Below, in pieces: positions 13,814-14,757 of a stretch of DNA of 14,757 nt. The DNA is taken from positions 1 through 14,757 of the forward strand of contig SPBW01000039.1 of NCBI GenBank assembly GCA_004525685.1, written 5' to 3'. How positions within the stretch are numbered: position 1 is the first letter of the stretch; every line of letters begins with the position of its first letter. A model generated the notes under the pieces. That model did not search any database. It was not told the origin of the DNA and saw only the letters and a list, made by a program, of their open reading frames with translations. The position numbers and the translations under genes were made by a program. Origin of the DNA: Candidatus Atribacteria bacterium (GTDB taxonomy: Bacteria > Bipolaricaulota > Bipolaricaulia > UBA7950 > UBA9294).

Positions 13814-14749
13814 GTGAACGAACACATGAAGCAATATGTTTCCCCATCTGACTATTGGCGCAGTCGCGAGTTCCTTCGATCCCTGCGACGTGAGAATCCT
13901 CGCCCTAGCGAGACGTGGCACGTCGGCGTGTTCGACTACTGGCGCTGGCACTGGCTAGAGAATGTGGTTGAAAGAGCCCCGCATGAACTTCGCTACTGGG
14001 AGAACGCCGAGGGGAAGATGGTCTCTGTCCTCATTCAGGGCGATCCTGGCGTTTGCCATCCGCTCATGGATTCGAAGATCCAAACAGCGGATCTCGCACA
14101 CGAGATGCTGTCCGAGGCTGAGAAGCATCTGACCACACAGATGCGCGATGGGCGACAGGTTGTGTTCGTTTGGGCGGACGTGAAGGATGAGTTCCTGAAC
14201 CGTATCCTGCGAGAGCGCGGCTATGAGATGCACGAAAGCTCCCACTCGACCGAGCACAACGCCTGGCAACCCTTATCCTCTCCTCCAGCTCCCGCACATG
14301 TCCCCGAAGGCTATGTAGTCCGATCAATGGGCGACATCGATGAGCATCCTGCGCGGAGCCTCGCTTCGTGGCGGGCTTTTCATCCCGGCGAAGCAGACGA
14401 GGGGCGCGACCCCACGGGTGCCTGGTATCGCAACGTCCAGCGCGCGCCGCTGTATCGCCGTGATCTCGATATCGTAGCCGTTGCTGAGAATGGCGATATT
14501 GTCTCATTCAGTACCTGCTACTTCGATGATGTCTCACGAACCGGCGCATTCGTGCTGGTGGGCACCGCTGAGGCACATCAGCGCAAAGGACTGGGCAAGG
14601 CGGTAATGACCGAGGCCCTTCGACGCTTGCATCATCTCGGTGCCGTTGGTGCGTACGTGTCGTGGTACGAGGCGCCAGAAGGCGCCCTCTACGAATCTGT
14701 CGGATTTACGGATCAAGAGATCGGGCAGGCCTGGAAGAAGGTCGTATAG
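13814..14749 (+). CDS. Tandem GNAT-family N-acetyltransferase
   Basis: A 311-aa cytoplasmic protein made of two GNAT-fold halves. Residues 1-150 form a degenerate copy: it has the strand/helix rhythm and a LNRILRERGYE end resembling the FYxxxGF motif, but no Q/R-x-x-G-x-G loop. Residues 165-311 form the likely active copy, with the acetyl-CoA loop AHQRKGLGKAVM at 254-265, the preceding VLVGT strand, and ALYESVGFTDQ at 291-301. It should move an acetyl group from acetyl-CoA to an amine; the acceptor is unknown. The GTG at 13814 is chosen because CAGGAGA lies just upstream (4 nt after AGGAG); the next in-frame ATG at 13826 would be too far from it. It is transcribed away from the hydrolase/GNAT gene across a 179-bp gap holding the palindrome. 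The stop is 8 nt from the window edge. Confidence 0.85.
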   Translation: MNEHMKQYVSPSDYWRSREFLRSLRRENPRPSETWHVGVFDYWRWHWLENVVERAPHELRYWENAEGKMVSVLIQGDPGVCHPLMDSKIQTADLAHEMLSEAEKHLTTQMRDGRQVVFVWADVKDEFLNRILRERGYEMHESSHSTEHNAWQPLSSPPAPAHVPEGYVVRSMGDIDEHPARSLASWRAFHPGEADEGRDPTGAWYRNVQRAPLYRRDLDIVAVAENGDIVSFSTCYFDDVSRTGAFVLVGTAEAHQRKGLGKAVMTEALRRLHHLGAVGAYVSWYEAPEGALYESVGFTDQEIGQAWKKVV

Positions 14750-14757
14750 CGCCGGGA

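Noticed and set aside
13635..13847. Upstream extension of the hydrolase/GNAT frame
   Set aside because: It would translate the palindrome and overlap the divergent GNAT gene; AAAGGAG and the family N-terminus MRIALIQ fix the start at 13634.
1..14757. CGCCGGGA at both ends of the window, suggesting a circular element
   Set aside because: Eight bases is too short to matter, and joining the ends would leave the ATP-grasp frame without an N-terminus.

Overview
This is a gene-dense bacterial window of mid-50s GC by eye, with short gaps, Shine-Dalgarno sites at most genes and frequent GTG or TTG starts. It carries 13 protein genes I can support: 12 look intact and one is cut by the left edge. I see no tRNA, rRNA, CRISPR array or transposase gene. 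The mix (two membrane polyferredoxins, a type II fatty-acid synthase gene coupled to an FMN reductase-like gene, a secreted VIT/VWA protein, DUF302, a CxxC/CxxC zinc ribbon) would suit an anaerobic or microaerophilic bacterium, perhaps from an uncultivated phylum. The sequence alone does not fix the lineage.

Layout. Positions 1-420 (+) hold the 3' end of an ATP-grasp protein gene. Positions 473-3340 (-) hold a four-gene run, read right to left: a 58-aa zinc ribbon, a class I SAM methyltransferase, a small exported protein that may be a lipoprotein, and a NapH-type membrane polyferredoxin 7 nt after it. Positions 3584-6755 (+) hold glycerol kinase glpK, a monoacylglycerol lipase-like hydrolase overlapping it by ATGA, and a second, different membrane polyferredoxin. 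Positions 6868-13634 (-) hold, read right to left, a carbon-nitrogen hydrolase fused to a GNAT domain, a secreted VIT+VWA protein, a DUF302 protein, fabF, and a nitronate monooxygenase/FabK-family gene whose ATG shares one base with the fabF stop. Positions 13814-14749 (+) hold a tandem GNAT-type acetyltransferase, divergent from the hydrolase/GNAT fusion.

How the genes may work together. The lipase and glpK form a natural route from monoacylglycerol to glycerol and then glycerol-3-phosphate. fabF and its partner form a chain-extension/FMN-reductase pair, so the centre of the window leans toward acyl-lipid metabolism. The exported protein plus polyferredoxin pair looks like an uncharacterised extracytoplasmic redox module.

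Non-coding highlights. A perfect 18-bp-armed palindrome (REP-like or a very small MITE-like element), bracketed by an 11-bp direct repeat, sits between the two divergent GNAT-containing genes. A strongly C-rich, G-poor transcript segment (rut-like) lies between the methyltransferase and the exported-protein gene. A GC-rich palindrome with a half-site repeat lies just after the VIT/VWA gene. The most notable coding oddity is a methionine where the nitrilase-family catalytic lysine is expected.
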